A DNA stretch of 64,000 bases from assembly GCF_003865075.1 (NCBI RefSeq), contig NZ_BHWB01000006.1, forward strand, positions 216,517 to 280,516. Reading direction: 5' to 3'. Below, in pieces: positions 48,059-57,878 of this stretch (position 1 is the first letter of the stretch; each line of letters starts with the position of its first letter). Below the pieces are notes generated by a model. It was not told the origin of the DNA. It saw nothing but the letters and a program-made list of their open reading frames with translations, and made no database searches. Source of the DNA: Bacteroides faecalis. Lineage in GTDB: Bacteria; Bacteroidota; Bacteroidia; Bacteroidales; Bacteroidaceae. Both the position numbers and the translations under genes were made by a program.

Positions 48059-48562
48059 TTATTCACCAGTTTCCTCGCCCCACATTTCCACACCGGCCTC
48101 TTCTCTTTCCTGCTCGATATCCACTTTCGTCATCTCCTTCGTCAGCATACTTTCCGGCATATAATATTTAAAAGGAATGCGCACACATTTTATCTTTTTC
48201 ACCTCCCGCCTAAAATCGGGATGCGCAACGAAGTATACACGAGAGACAGATACTTTTCCCGGTGTCACTTCTTCCGGATGCTCAAACCCGGCACTTGTTA
48301 ATGCCGTTTGAAAAGTTCCCAAGCCATCAATGGTCACCGACTCTCCCAAGGAAAGCATTTGAAGAATATTAGCAACCATTTCGGTAAGTATACCCTCTAT
48401 CTGTCCCCGATGGAAGCCACTTGTTTTCTCCATCCACGCTGCTAATTCCTTGTTATTCACACCTCCTCTCTTCTGCAATTTCCTCGGTACCCCATACCAT
48501 AATTCTTTTCTTTCTCCGGATGTCATATCCACTTTTTTTCGTACTACATAAGGAACTCCCAT
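48059..48562 (-). CDS. HU-family DNA-binding protein (Bacteroidetes HU-related type)
   Basis: The 167-residue protein has an HU-like core at about 30-125: VNNKELAAWMEKTSGFHRGQIEGILTEMV, LSLGESVTIDGLGTFQTAL and a C-terminal FRREVKKIKCVRIPFKYY strand in place of the HU arm. A charged Glu-rich tail follows. Such HU-related proteins are numerous in Bacteroides and bind or bend DNA. The gene has a textbook promoter and a 5' leader packed with palindromes, so it may be autoregulated (inference). Confidence 0.88.
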   Translation of the reverse strand: MGVPYVVRKKVDMTSGERKELWYGVPRKLQKRGGVNNKELAAWMEKTSGFHRGQIEGILTEMVANILQMLSLGESVTIDGLGTFQTALTSAGFEHPEEVTPGKVSVSRVYFVAHPDFRREVKKIKCVRIPFKYYMPESMLTKEMTKVDIEQEREEAGVEMWGEETGE

Positions 48563-48603
48563 TAGCTTATACTCCTTTCTTTTTTTGTTAGTAATTCAAT
48601 CTT

Positions 48604-48695
48604 GTACGACACCCGGGTGTCATACATACCAAGACCCGGGTGTTAAACACGACGACACCCGGGTGTCGTATAGCACGAGACCCAGGTGTCATACA
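48604..48695. repeat. Four palindromic boxes at exact 23-bp spacing in the HU-gene leader
   Basis: Core GACACCCGGGTGTC is perfect at 48608-48621. Related cores follow centred at 48637/48638, 48660/48661 and 48683/48684, each 23 bp from the last. The third is GACACCCGGGTGTC again; the second and fourth have small changes (AGACCCGGGTGTT, GAGACCCAGGTGTC). They lie between the start codon and promoter, in the transcribed leader. Confidence 0.9.
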
Positions 48696-48709
48696 AGTTT
48701 CCAATACTA

Positions 48710-48740
48710 CAAAGATAAAACTTTATTGTAGGATAACAAA
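48710..48740 (-). promoter_or_regulatory. Bacteroides-type promoter of the HU-family gene
   Basis: On the minus strand TTTG (48737-48740), a 19-bp spacer and TATCTTTG (48710-48717) match the TTTG-N19-TAnnTTTG consensus exactly. The start point would be near 48702, giving a leader of about 140 bases that contains all four palindromes. Confidence 0.75.
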
Positions 48741-48912
48741 TATTAGAAGGCTATTAAAACAAATTCTTTCTAAAGTCCTCATTTATTCCAGACTGCAGCT
48801 TCCATGAACCTTATTGTTCAGACATTAATAAGTAAAGGCTTATATTTAATTTCAAAATAAAAATGACAATAAAACCTATTTTCTAAACTGAAACCAACAA
48901 GAACATTTTCTT

Positions 48913-49320
48913 CTAATACATCCAAACTAATTGAATATAGTTAAGTCCTTTCGCCCTTTCAGGATCATAATCTAATTTAAGGTGAGATTCCTTTTTCACT
49001 CGATTTTCAAGTTCTTCAAACACTTGTATAGGAATATGCATATTAGTAGAGAAGCCAAATTCAAGAAACTTCATTTCACCTTTTAAATCATAATTCGCTC
49101 TTATATAGACAGAATATTCACTTTTTTTGTATAGTAAGGTTTCAACACCTCCATTGCAATAGAATCAGATCTTTCTCCCATAACAGTAACTTTCCTAATT
49201 TTGCCCTCTCGAGATACAAACTCTAATCCTTCGAATGGATTGTTTAGATTATAATAATATTTCCAATTTCTACAAGAATCCACAACATAAGTATTCGAGC
49301 CAACTACTACGGGGTAGTTT
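48913..49320 (-). pseudogene. Remnant of an unknown protein, C-terminal part, frameshifted at an A7 run
   Basis: On the minus strand the frame reads YPVVVGSNTYVVDSCRNWK, through EFVSREGKIRKVTVMGERSD to LKPYYTKK. It then breaks at an A7 run (T7 at 49122-49128). With one more base it continues SEYSVYIRANYDLKGEMKF to KGLNYIQLVWMY and a stop at 48913. The N-terminus is missing; upstream the sequence changes into a GH106 remnant near 49320. I recognise no domain. The 60-codon frame at 49101-49283 is part of this relic. Confidence 0.6.
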
Positions 49321-50065
49321 TTTATTTCCTATCTTAGCCTGCAACTCAAAGGTAACGTTAATATTGCAATGAGACGGGTAAATAGTCAAACTTCGTGCCG
49401 TAAAATCCCTGTCAGTCTTCCAATCAATGCAGTAGTCCACATTTTGCGGTAGACGGATATCTGACAGGCGGTCTCCATCAAACATCCTATCCGACTGTTC
49501 GATAGCGGGGGTTACAGTGATCCGGGCACTTGCTGCATTCAATAAAGACACATCGGTCTCTACGACAGGGTAAGCTATCAACTTGACATCCTGAAAATCC
49601 GGATGTGTTTTTTCCAGCTTTGTGTTTAACTTCTGATAACCTTTTACTTGTATTTCAGAACCACTCAGGTATCGCATCGACTCTTCGGGTTTCCCCCCAA
49701 GGACCACCTGCTTGTGTCCATCCGGGAGAGTTGAACATACCCACTTCGATATCTAATTCACCGGCAGTTCTCACTGCTGTATGTAGTACTTCCCACCATC
49801 ATCACTCATTAATTTTACATTACGTCCACCGATATAAGGATCAAAATCATTGTGTCCGATGAAAACTCGGTTAATACCATTCCTTTTCATCTCTTGTAAA
49901 TCCTTGTCCCCCTTCTTTTGATATATTACCATACATCCATTAGCAATACATATTGGTTTCCACTTCTTCCAGTAGAGTAATCAATTCATATTGCAAACCA
50001 CCTCTTTGGGCATATCCGTTTAATCTGAAAAGGATTGCCAATAGTAGAGCTGTAGATTTCTCCAT
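49321..50065 (-). pseudogene. Broken N-terminal part of a GH106-like alpha-L-rhamnosidase
   Basis: The sequence parallels the N-terminal third of the intact neighbour at 50096: start MEKSTALLLAILFRLNGYAQ, then QEMKRNGINRVFIG, LMSDDG, GELDIEVGMFNSPGW-type codons, PEESMRYLSGSEI, LIAYPVVETD and DFTARSLTIYP. It is interrupted by frameshifts and stops at several points between 49710 and 50000, and ends in unrelated sequence. It starts 31 bp after the intact gene, so it is a decayed tandem paralogue. Confidence 0.8.
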
Positions 50066-50095
50066 TGAATACTATTGTGTATTTAGGTTAATGTT

Positions 50096-53000
50096 TCAAT
50101 ATTTAATAGTTTCAAAAGTTACTTTCCCTATCAATCCTGAAGCAGGAAGCGGAGAGTCCGGACGATGAGGATTAATAAAGCAATATACTTGGCGTTCACC
50201 TTCCGGTGCATTCAGATCACCTACAATGCGATTTACCCATGTATTCACAACTTCGACTTTAATCTCATTCATACCGTTCTTCACAAAGTCTGTTACATCG
50301 AGCTGATATGGAATGGTCCATACACCTCCTGCATATTTTCCATTGATGTAAACCTTGCCCATTGCACCAACCTTATCAAAATTGATAAACATACGCTCTC
50401 CTTTACTTGCTTTTTTCAGATCAACATTTGTCTTATAAGTCGCTGTTCCAGAGAAATATTTCACACTATCATTAGCCATTGTTGCCAAGTCTTGGAGTAT
50501 ATCCATCTTTATCGGACTCGGATTTTTAAATGCGCTTTCAAAAGTAACATCCCAGATATTCTGTACATTCTGTATCAAAACAGGAGACGGATAGTTAGCC
50601 TCTACACTATGGAGCATCGGTTTTCCCGTTTCACGGAATACCACAAACACGCACTCACCTTTCTCTAGTTTCATCGGTACGACCGCAGTCTTTTGTTTAT
50701 AGGTAAAAGCGGGCAGCTTGCGTATTTCTCCTGTTAGAGGAATCCATAATTCCGGTTGTTTACCGGTCACTCTGAATTCCACATCCATTGTGACAGCATG
50801 GTTTTCTTGATTTGAAAGAATATAAATATCCGTATTACCATCTTTCTGATGTCCCTGATAAATTAATGTACCCGCCGGTACTTTGCAATCGGGAACATAG
50901 TCAAGTTGTGCGAAAAGCTCTTCGAAACTCATTCCATGGCAAATGCTCCCTTTACCATATTGCCGTTGCTTCATATTCACACCATCTACATCACCCCAAA
51001 GTTTTTTAGCCAATGCTTTTACTTTTTGATCAGCTTCCGGTTGATTTTCTAAACTTGGTGAACGCTCAGGAGCAGGGCCTAAAACGATAGCCCCATCCGC
51101 TACCAGTTTTTCAATTTTCTCAAGTAATTCGGGACGCATAGTTTTAAGTTCGGGAGGCAATACAAGGACTTTGAACGATACTCCATGAGGTAAAACCAGC
51201 CGACCGTCTTTCACGCTGAGATCACGTATGATAACTTCCGCATTGATATGTTCAAACTGATATCCCGCGGGTATCCATGGCTCCATAATCCCTACCATAC
51301 GAGGGGCGTCTTCACCAATGAAATAAGCGACATCTGCCTGATACCAACCTTGGCGCATCATATAATTACAACGCTTGATGTAAGTGGTATATAAGTCCAT
51401 ATGCTTGAACCAGATATTATTCCGGTCAAATTCCGTACCAAACCAGGCATTCGAACCCGGGAGCCGTTCTTCTCCGGGCTGGTGAATATAAAGATGAAGT
51501 ACCGTATTGTTAATTCCATAGGTAAAATAACGGTCCATGCGTTGTTTCAAATCATTCGGAGTACGTAAATAGGCCGGTCCTGCGCTTGTGCTCGACTCCG
51601 AAGAAGTTAGCTTCTTACCATAAATATGCGAGCAAGAGGTAGCCAAACGATTTTCAATCTCACCGTAAGGAGGATCAGCCCAGAATTCTCCACCCACTTC
51701 ATCTGCTTGACCTCCATATTGCAGAAACTCCCCGGGAAATCCCCAGTGACCATAATTCTCCAACCAAGTGGTTAAGCCATGTTTATGTGCTACTTCACGT
51801 GTACCTCCTACATATTCATATGATATTCTGTCTGCTATAAACCGACGCAGGTCCCAAAGAAAAGCATCGGAATCATGCTGGCTACCTACTACAATGCCAT
51901 TCAGGACAGGTAAATAGGGTGTAGGGTCATATCCATATCTTTTCTTAAAATCTGGTATCAGGTTATCTGTAAAGTTTTGTCCTCCCACTTCATAACTATC
52001 CTGCACCAGCACTTTAAAGGTCTTTCTATCTTTTTCCGGAATACGTCGCAGCATTTCACCAACATACGCATTAAAATGGGTTTCAGCATGTTTCTTGCTC
52101 ATTTTATCTACTTCATAACCTGTTGCGTCGGGACAGGCCGGTTCATTTACGACACCCGTAGGAGCCATACCTGTACGAATAACCATCCATTCACCTTCCG
52201 GAACTTCCCAGTTTAACAAGCCGTCTGCCGAGAGCTTATCAGAGATATCTATGACCTGCCCGGGATTCAGGGTATATTTTCTCTCGTCTTTTTCCGGTTG
52301 TTCTCTCCACAAGTATTCACTCCATGCCGGAACCTCTGTCTGGAACAGTTTAGCTAACGACTTTTCTTTAAAGCGTTCTACACGTGGAACGGAAGAGATC
52401 GTCAGTTCGGATAGGCCGGTACCTTTACCTGTTGAACTAAAAATCCCTCGAAATTCGTTAGAGGTAGTCGGTTCAAAAGTAATCGCAACATCCGCATAGG
52501 GATCAAATCCGACTTTCTTCCAATCTCTGAGTCGGTTGATCTGAAAATGGCTGACTGTTTTATATGTTCCGTCATTACTTTTTGCTTGTAGTTCTACATC
52601 CGTACAGATAGGAACTGATGTAGGCCGAATCACGATACTACGTGCTGTAAATGGTTGTTTAGCCTTTATATCAATACTAGCTCCTCCTTCACCATGAAAA
52701 GACATTCCGGTATGATTGTCGCCATCTACCAGATTTGCGACATTTTCCGTATGCGGAGTAATAGTAATATCAGCATTTGCCATATCCAATACAGTTCCTT
52801 CAGGGGTGGGATTTGGAAATGCCAGTACCTTTACGTCTTCAAAATGTTCTGTAGGTTGCGGCAATTGAACGGAAACCTTTCCCGGGCCTTTCAGTATTTT
52901 CTGTGAAGAAGCCAGATAACGCATCGTCTCTTCCGGCTTTATCCAAGGACCTCCCGACTGGCTCCAGCCGGGAGAGTTGAATATGCCAATTTCAATATCC

Positions 53001-53350
53001 AGTTCAGTCGCTTTTTTGAGTGCAGCATGGGTGATATCCCACCATTCTTCACTCATAAACTCCACTTTTCGAGACGCATTAGGATCACCGGTTCCCGCAC
53101 CGCCGATATTGGCAATAAAAGCACGGTTAATACCGGCAGCCTTCATTGCTTCAAGGTCCTTTATTACTCCCTCTCTGGAGATATTACCCTCAATCCAATA
53201 CCAATAAGTACCGGTTTGTACAGAAGATGGAGGATTTTTAAATTCAGTTTCCATTTTATTCTGTGCCATACATTGTATAAAGACACTTGCAATTACTGTG
53301 AACAATAAATAATGGAAAGAAAATTTCAGTTGTCTCTCAAAGTGCATCAT
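50096..53350 (-). CDS. GH106-like glycoside hydrolase (alpha-L-rhamnosidase type)
   Basis: The 1084-residue protein has a signal sequence (about 10-30) and the GH106 start PPSSVQTGTYWYWIEGNISREGVIKDLEAMKAAGINRAFI, then FMSEEWWDITHAALKKATELDIEIGIFNSPGWSQSGGPW. A central catalytic region follows (FKVLVQDSYEVGGQNFTDNL, TWLENYGHWGFPGEFLQYGGQADEVGGEFW), then a C-terminal GH2-like sugar-binding beta domain (RMFINFDKVGAMGKVYINGKY). GH106 enzymes remove L-rhamnose from pectic or other glycans in the periplasm or on the surface. Length is normal for the family. It follows the GH99-like gene by 28 bp. Confidence 0.85.
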   Translation of the reverse strand: MMHFERQLKFSFHYLLFTVIASVFIQCMAQNKMETEFKNPPSSVQTGTYWYWIEGNISREGVIKDLEAMKAAGINRAFIANIGGAGTGDPNASRKVEFMSEEWWDITHAALKKATELDIEIGIFNSPGWSQSGGPWIKPEETMRYLASSQKILKGPGKVSVQLPQPTEHFEDVKVLAFPNPTPEGTVLDMANADITITPHTENVANLVDGDNHTGMSFHGEGGASIDIKAKQPFTARSIVIRPTSVPICTDVELQAKSNDGTYKTVSHFQINRLRDWKKVGFDPYADVAITFEPTTSNEFRGIFSSTGKGTGLSELTISSVPRVERFKEKSLAKLFQTEVPAWSEYLWREQPEKDERKYTLNPGQVIDISDKLSADGLLNWEVPEGEWMVIRTGMAPTGVVNEPACPDATGYEVDKMSKKHAETHFNAYVGEMLRRIPEKDRKTFKVLVQDSYEVGGQNFTDNLIPDFKKRYGYDPTPYLPVLNGIVVGSQHDSDAFLWDLRRFIADRISYEYVGGTREVAHKHGLTTWLENYGHWGFPGEFLQYGGQADEVGGEFWADPPYGEIENRLATSCSHIYGKKLTSSESSTSAGPAYLRTPNDLKQRMDRYFTYGINNTVLHLYIHQPGEERLPGSNAWFGTEFDRNNIWFKHMDLYTTYIKRCNYMMRQGWYQADVAYFIGEDAPRMVGIMEPWIPAGYQFEHINAEVIIRDLSVKDGRLVLPHGVSFKVLVLPPELKTMRPELLEKIEKLVADGAIVLGPAPERSPSLENQPEADQKVKALAKKLWGDVDGVNMKQRQYGKGSICHGMSFEELFAQLDYVPDCKVPAGTLIYQGHQKDGNTDIYILSNQENHAVTMDVEFRVTGKQPELWIPLTGEIRKLPAFTYKQKTAVVPMKLEKGECVFVVFRETGKPMLHSVEANYPSPVLIQNVQNIWDVTFESAFKNPSPIKMDILQDLATMANDSVKYFSGTATYKTNVDLKKASKGERMFINFDKVGAMGKVYINGKYAGGVWTIPYQLDVTDFVKNGMNEIKVEVVNTWVNRIVGDLNAPEGERQVYCFINPHRPDSPLPASGLIGKVTFETIKY

Positions 53351-53378
53351 ATTATTTTTTACTTAGAATTGAAATGAA

Positions 53379-54554
53379 TTATTTCATGAAAACATTTTTC
53401 ACTGCTTCTAGATAGCCATATCCATACACGTTACAAGGCATCAGATAGCTTGTCTCCGTCCATTCGTTCCAACTGTTAATTGTAATAAGAGGAGCTTGCC
53501 GGGGATGACTATCTACAAAATCACGTGCTTTTCTCAGAGCTTTCTCAAAATTCTCCGGTGTATTATTCCTCATTACCGCACTATGTCCCGTACGCGGACT
53601 ATTATCCCATCCTACACTGACATGAGGATAATATTTACAATCGAATATGGAATCAATACGATACCATTCTTTTTCTGCCCGATCCGCTATATTAGGGTAC
53701 TCATCATCCACATTAGTGAAATATACAAATTGATAATGAGTGGCACTTGTAAAACCAAGTGTTTTCACAAATTCATTTTCAGGACTGGTGTTTTTCCCTG
53801 CATCAAATCCACTATAGTTCAAATTAACTCCCCACATTGTTATTTGGAGTTCCAATCCTGGAAAACCTGCTCTCTTTGTCTCTTCTTTAAACCAGTTTAA
53901 GGCATCGGTAGTCTCTTTGATTCCACCTAATCCTGTAATCAACTGAGGGATATCATAGATCATGAATACCGGTTTTCCATCAATCTTATAATATTGAGGA
54001 TGCTTGAAATATTTTTCGATGTTACGCTTACAAATCTTCTCAAACTCCTGTCGGTCTACTTTCCCTGTCCAGATGACGTTGTTTTCATTGACACGTGCTA
54101 AACGCGTATCCCACAAATTTAGTACATCGTGGTTGGCCCACATCAGATAGAATTTCATCTTAGAAACATTATCAGCTTTTAGAAAACCATTATCCAAGGT
54201 TGTTTCCATGAAGGGGCGTCCATCATACCAATACCAGTCAAAAATGAAGACATTTACCCCATGATTGGTAGCTGCTTCAATTTCCATAGACATTACTGTC
54301 GGATCTGCTTCATTAATATATCCCCATAGAGGTTTTCGATTCCAATAATGGTTGGGATAACGGTTCTGCATAGTCATTACAGTTTCCCATTCTCCAATAC
54401 CCATGGGCCAGAAGGGACGTAAGCGGGGATCATCCGACGCATAGGCAGGATATAAAAAAGCTGCAACATCGTATTTTTGTCGTACCTCTTTTTTTTGCGC
54501 TTCTAAAGAAAAAAGAATTCCAAATAGGAATAATAGTAATAAAATGTGTTTCAT
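53379..54554 (-). CDS. GH99/WbsX-like glycoside hydrolase family protein
   Basis: The 391-residue protein has a signal peptide (about 1-19, ending SLEAQ), then YDVAAFLYPAYASDDPRLRPFWPMGIGEWETV, NVFIFDWYWYDGRPFMETTLDNGFL, FYLMWANHD, and DGKPVFMIYDIPQL, ending TINSWNEWTETSYLMP. This TIM-barrel pattern is that of the WbsX/GH99-like family, which includes endo-mannanases and uncharacterised members. It is the promoter-proximal gene of the pair with the GH106-like enzyme, both on the minus strand, divergent from the sigma/FecR/Sus genes. Confidence 0.82.
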   Translation of the reverse strand: MKHILLLLFLFGILFSLEAQKKEVRQKYDVAAFLYPAYASDDPRLRPFWPMGIGEWETVMTMQNRYPNHYWNRKPLWGYINEADPTVMSMEIEAATNHGVNVFIFDWYWYDGRPFMETTLDNGFLKADNVSKMKFYLMWANHDVLNLWDTRLARVNENNVIWTGKVDRQEFEKICKRNIEKYFKHPQYYKIDGKPVFMIYDIPQLITGLGGIKETTDALNWFKEETKRAGFPGLELQITMWGVNLNYSGFDAGKNTSPENEFVKTLGFTSATHYQFVYFTNVDDEYPNIADRAEKEWYRIDSIFDCKYYPHVSVGWDNSPRTGHSAVMRNNTPENFEKALRKARDFVDSHPRQAPLITINSWNEWTETSYLMPCNVYGYGYLEAVKNVFMK

Positions 54555-54854
54555 AAAAAATATTAGTTGTTGATGTTTATAAAAATCTCATCATATTCTT
54601 AATTTATTTGCATTCAGATTTTATATTAAATGTAAAATTGCAAAAATAGCAGATACTTAATGAAGTAAACCTGTTAATAATGATTTTTTTCCTTTCTAAA
54701 ATGATATAACTAGCTAGTAAAATAGCAATTCATTTAATTTTCTATAAGTATTACGAATAAAGAAAATAATTAAATCTAAAGATACTGAATTGTCTAATAT
54801 TGATATTTTTATTTTCTGAATAATGACAAAAAAATATTTGAAAGTAACTATTTA
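54555..54854. other. AT-rich intergenic stretch
   Basis: About 300 bp upstream of the GH99-like gene. It must hold that gene's promoter, but no TTTG/TAnnTTTG pair stands out, and no RNA gene or strong hairpin was found. Confidence 0.45.
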
Positions 54855-55787
54855 ACGTGAGTTCGATATAAGAATAAAACTAATCTTTTGATAAATAGGA
54901 ACATAACGATAAAAAGTGCTGAATTATAACATTTAAACAATTACCGCTATGTTCTCAGAGGTTAAAGTTACAGAGATTTATTGTATGGCAGGTGATTCTT
55001 GTAAAGAATTTACGAGACAACAGGAAAATATATGGTTAAAGACAAACATTTCAAACATCGCAACAAGCACAACCGTATGAATGATGCCGACTTATTCTAT
55101 TTCCTTCTGGTGGTTCTTGCTGCTTTAAGCATTTTTACAAGGAGTATATCTACAAACATCTGAAAGGTTTATTTCCCCGATGTGTATCTTATAACCTGAA
55201 CGGGTATCAGCTTTGTCGACTCCACTCCCTTGCGCGTTTGCCGTAATCAGCGGATATGGATTCACAAGACTTTCGAGGGACTTGCCGAGCGTGGAAAATG
55301 TTCAATGAAATGGTTCTTCGGACTCAAGCTACATCTGATAATCAATGACAAAAGTGAAATTCTCAATTTCATGTTTACTCCCGAGAATGTCAATGATCGG
55401 GAACCGTTGAAATAGGGTAAGTTCCTTGAAAACATAAAGGGGGAATTATGTGCTGACAAAGGATATATCGGGCAGACCTGTTCGGGAATTTGTTCCGAGA
55501 CGGCATACAGCTTGTCACTAAAGTCAAAAACAACATGAAGAATTCCCTGATGAACATAGCCAATAAGATTCTACTCAGAAAAAGAACTTTGATTGAACCT
55601 GTTAATGATGAACTAAAGAACATTGCACAGATCGAACTTTCCAGACATCGTTCTTTCAATAACTTCATTGCAAATGCTTTGGCAGCTATCGCTGCTTATT
55701 GTTTTTTGAAAAAGAGACCCGCCATTGATGTGAATTTTATCAACGATGGGCAACTTACTATTTTTTGATAGTATATCGAACTCACGT
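54855..55787 (+). mobile_element. IS982-family element, degraded
   Basis: Perfect 16-bp terminal repeats, ACGTGAGTTCGATATA (54855-54870) and its complement at 55772-55787, are flanked by 6-bp direct repeats TATTTA (54849-54854 and 55788-55793). The internal transposase is broken. The element sits between the glycosidase pair and the sigma/FecR genes. Confidence 0.88.
54949..55768 (+). pseudogene. IS982-family transposase, inactivated
   Basis: The frame begins MFSEVKVTEIYCMA, with FKHRNKHNRMNDAD later. It loses frame within the first third and reappears as WFFGLKLHLIINDKSEILNF with VNDREPLK at 55230-55415, and again as GIQLVTKVKNNMKNSLMNIA to PAIDVNFINDGQLTIF at 55490-55768. These are the catalytic and C-terminal blocks of IS982 transposases. 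Several frameshifts, stops and a missing segment near 55160-55240 make it dead. Confidence 0.87.
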
Positions 55788-55924
55788 TATTTAATAAGTA
55801 ATTCATCTGCAACAGTATAATAACAATAAAAAAAACGAAAATCACAAATTTCGTTTCCTTTCTTGCACATCACATTTTTTCTATCTAAATTGCCATAAAT
55901 TTTCTAATACTATAAAAAATAGAA

Positions 55925-56491
55925 ATGTATATTAGTGACCAAGACTTCAATAATATTTTCATCAAATATTACAGTCAGCTTTGCGCATTTGCGTACCGGT
56001 ATGTCCGTAATCGGCAAATTACAGAAGATATCGTACAAGATGTATTCTGCCGATTATTAGAAAAAAGGGAAGAAATATACAACATGGATTCCATTCGTTC
56101 CTTCTTATATTTATGTACGCGTAATAAAGCAATTGATTACCTGAAGTATGTAGGTAATCAACATGAATGTCTAGACAATTATCTGAATAATACAGAACTG
56201 GAATCATATGTAGACCAACTAATTATTAATAGAGTGGATGAAAAGTATGACTACCAGATATTAAACCGGACCATCTACTCACTAATATCTTCATTACCCA
56301 AGAAAACCAGAACCGTATTCACACTCAGCAGACAACAAAATTTGTCTAATAAAGAAATTGCTATTCACTTGAATATAAGTATCAAATCAGTAGAAAAACA
56401 TATAACAAAAGCACTTTTCACTTTAAGAAAAGGACTTCAGAATAATAAAATCATCTCCTACTTTCTTTTATTTATCTTTTCTATAAAATAA
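55925..56491 (+). CDS. ECF-type RNA polymerase sigma factor
   Basis: The 188-residue protein has region 2 (FIKYYSQLCAFAYRYVRNRQITEDIVQDVFCRLLEKRE, then SFLYLCTRNKAIDYLK) and region 4 (LPKKTRTVFTLSRQQNLSNKEIAIHLNISIKSVEKHITKAL). It is the sigma-70 ECF type paired with FecR-like anti-sigma factors and SusCD in Bacteroides. It directs transcription of the downstream SusC/SusD genes when the receptor is engaged. The anti-sigma gene begins 46 bp downstream. Confidence 0.93.
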   Translation: MYISDQDFNNIFIKYYSQLCAFAYRYVRNRQITEDIVQDVFCRLLEKREEIYNMDSIRSFLYLCTRNKAIDYLKYVGNQHECLDNYLNNTELESYVDQLIINRVDEKYDYQILNRTIYSLISSLPKKTRTVFTLSRQQNLSNKEIAIHLNISIKSVEKHITKALFTLRKGLQNNKIISYFLLFIFSIK

Positions 56492-56537
56492 ATCATTTTT
56501 GAGGTAGGGTTATTCCCCTCATAATCGTATTATATAT

Positions 56538-57722
56538 ATGAAAGCAGAAATAGAACCTATTATTGTCAGCTTTTTGGAGGGAAATATCACCCCTGCCGAG
56601 AAAGAAGAATTATCTCTCTGGTTGAAAGAATCGGAAGAGAATCAAAAATTGTTTCTATCTTTTTATGATTCGTGGAGTTTATCACAGCAAACAGAATTCA
56701 ATCCGGAGGAAGCATTGAAGAAAACTAAAATACTTCTTAAACAACGTAATTTAGAGATCAAGTATCATCCGATTATTCGGTCATACAGGCGTATGTTTCT
56801 ATACGCCGGAGGATTTGTAGCTTCACTGATTATCGTTATAGGGATATGGTATATCACTAATTCCTATAATTCTTCTTTAACAAATATCCGGCAATTTGCA
56901 TCTAATTCTCCGGAAAATATCAAAGACTTATCGGACATACAACTAATTCTTTCTGAAAAGCAAAAAATTGAGTTGAATAATAAAAAACCTACCATCTCAT
57001 ATTCAAATAAGAAGAATATCCGAATAAATGAAGATAAAATAATTGATAAAAAGAATGTTGCTTCCTACAATCAGCTAGTCGTACCCTATGGAAAAAAGAG
57101 CATATTAGCCTTGGAGGATGGAACTAAAATATGGATAAATGCAGGTTCACGCCTAGTATATCCTGTACGCTTTGACGATAAACAAAGAGAAATATTCATC
57201 GATGGAGAAATCTACCTTGAAGTAGCATATGATAAAGATAAGCCTTTTATAGTAAAAACAAAAAATATAAATGTAAGAGTGTTGGGAACAAAATTTAATG
57301 TTTCAGCTTATGAAGTGGAAAATCAAACGACAGTTGTCCTTGCTTCCGGCTCTGTCAGAGTGACACCGGAAAACAAAAGTGAGATCTTCTCCGGAAAGGA
57401 ACTGGTTCCAAATGAGATGTATCTTTTATCAGCCAATCACTCCGAATCTGTAAAAGTCATAGATACTTCCAAATATATATCATGGATCTATGGCATATAT
57501 GTCTGCGAAAACGAAACAATTGCTCAACTGATACTTCAGTTAGAAAAATTCTACGGAAAGAAGATTACTTGTCAGCCGGAAATCAGTTCGCTCCGTTGCT
57601 CAGGAAAATTAGATCTGGAAAAAGATTTAGATTCGTTACTGAATGGATTGGCTGAAACTTTGCCAATTCAATACCGGTTTCAGGAGGACGGAACATATTA
57701 TCTGACAAAAGCAGAAAATTAA
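56538..57722 (+). CDS. FecR-type anti-sigma factor
   Basis: The 394-residue protein has a cytoplasmic N-part (about 1-80: ITPAEKEELSLWLKESEENQKLF), one membrane helix (about 90-108, MFLYAGGFVASLIIVIGIWY), and a periplasmic FecR domain (VVPYGKKSILALEDGTKIWINAGSRLVYPVRF, REIFIDGEIYLEVAYDKDKPFIVKT, VLGTKFNVSAYE). A DUF4974-like C-part follows (LILQLEKFYGKKITCQPEI). It holds or activates the sigma factor depending on contact with the SusC STN domain. Confidence 0.94.
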   Translation: MKAEIEPIIVSFLEGNITPAEKEELSLWLKESEENQKLFLSFYDSWSLSQQTEFNPEEALKKTKILLKQRNLEIKYHPIIRSYRRMFLYAGGFVASLIIVIGIWYITNSYNSSLTNIRQFASNSPENIKDLSDIQLILSEKQKIELNNKKPTISYSNKKNIRINEDKIIDKKNVASYNQLVVPYGKKSILALEDGTKIWINAGSRLVYPVRFDDKQREIFIDGEIYLEVAYDKDKPFIVKTKNINVRVLGTKFNVSAYEVENQTTVVLASGSVRVTPENKSEIFSGKELVPNEMYLLSANHSESVKVIDTSKYISWIYGIYVCENETIAQLILQLEKFYGKKITCQPEISSLRCSGKLDLEKDLDSLLNGLAETLPIQYRFQEDGTYYLTKAEN

Positions 57723-57878
57723 ACCTTTGTAAAACCAATAAACAGAATGCCTATGAAAACATAAAAATCAAACACTATTGAAAAAAGAAACCGGACAATA
57801 TTCCTAGTATCATCCGGTAAATTCTAAAATCAAAAACAAATTACCTTTAGTTTAAAACCTTAGAATTATTACAAATGT

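Noticed and set aside
48604..48695. CRISPR array
   Set aside because: Only four short palindromes with 9-11 bp between cores, and no cas genes; spacing suits an operator array instead.
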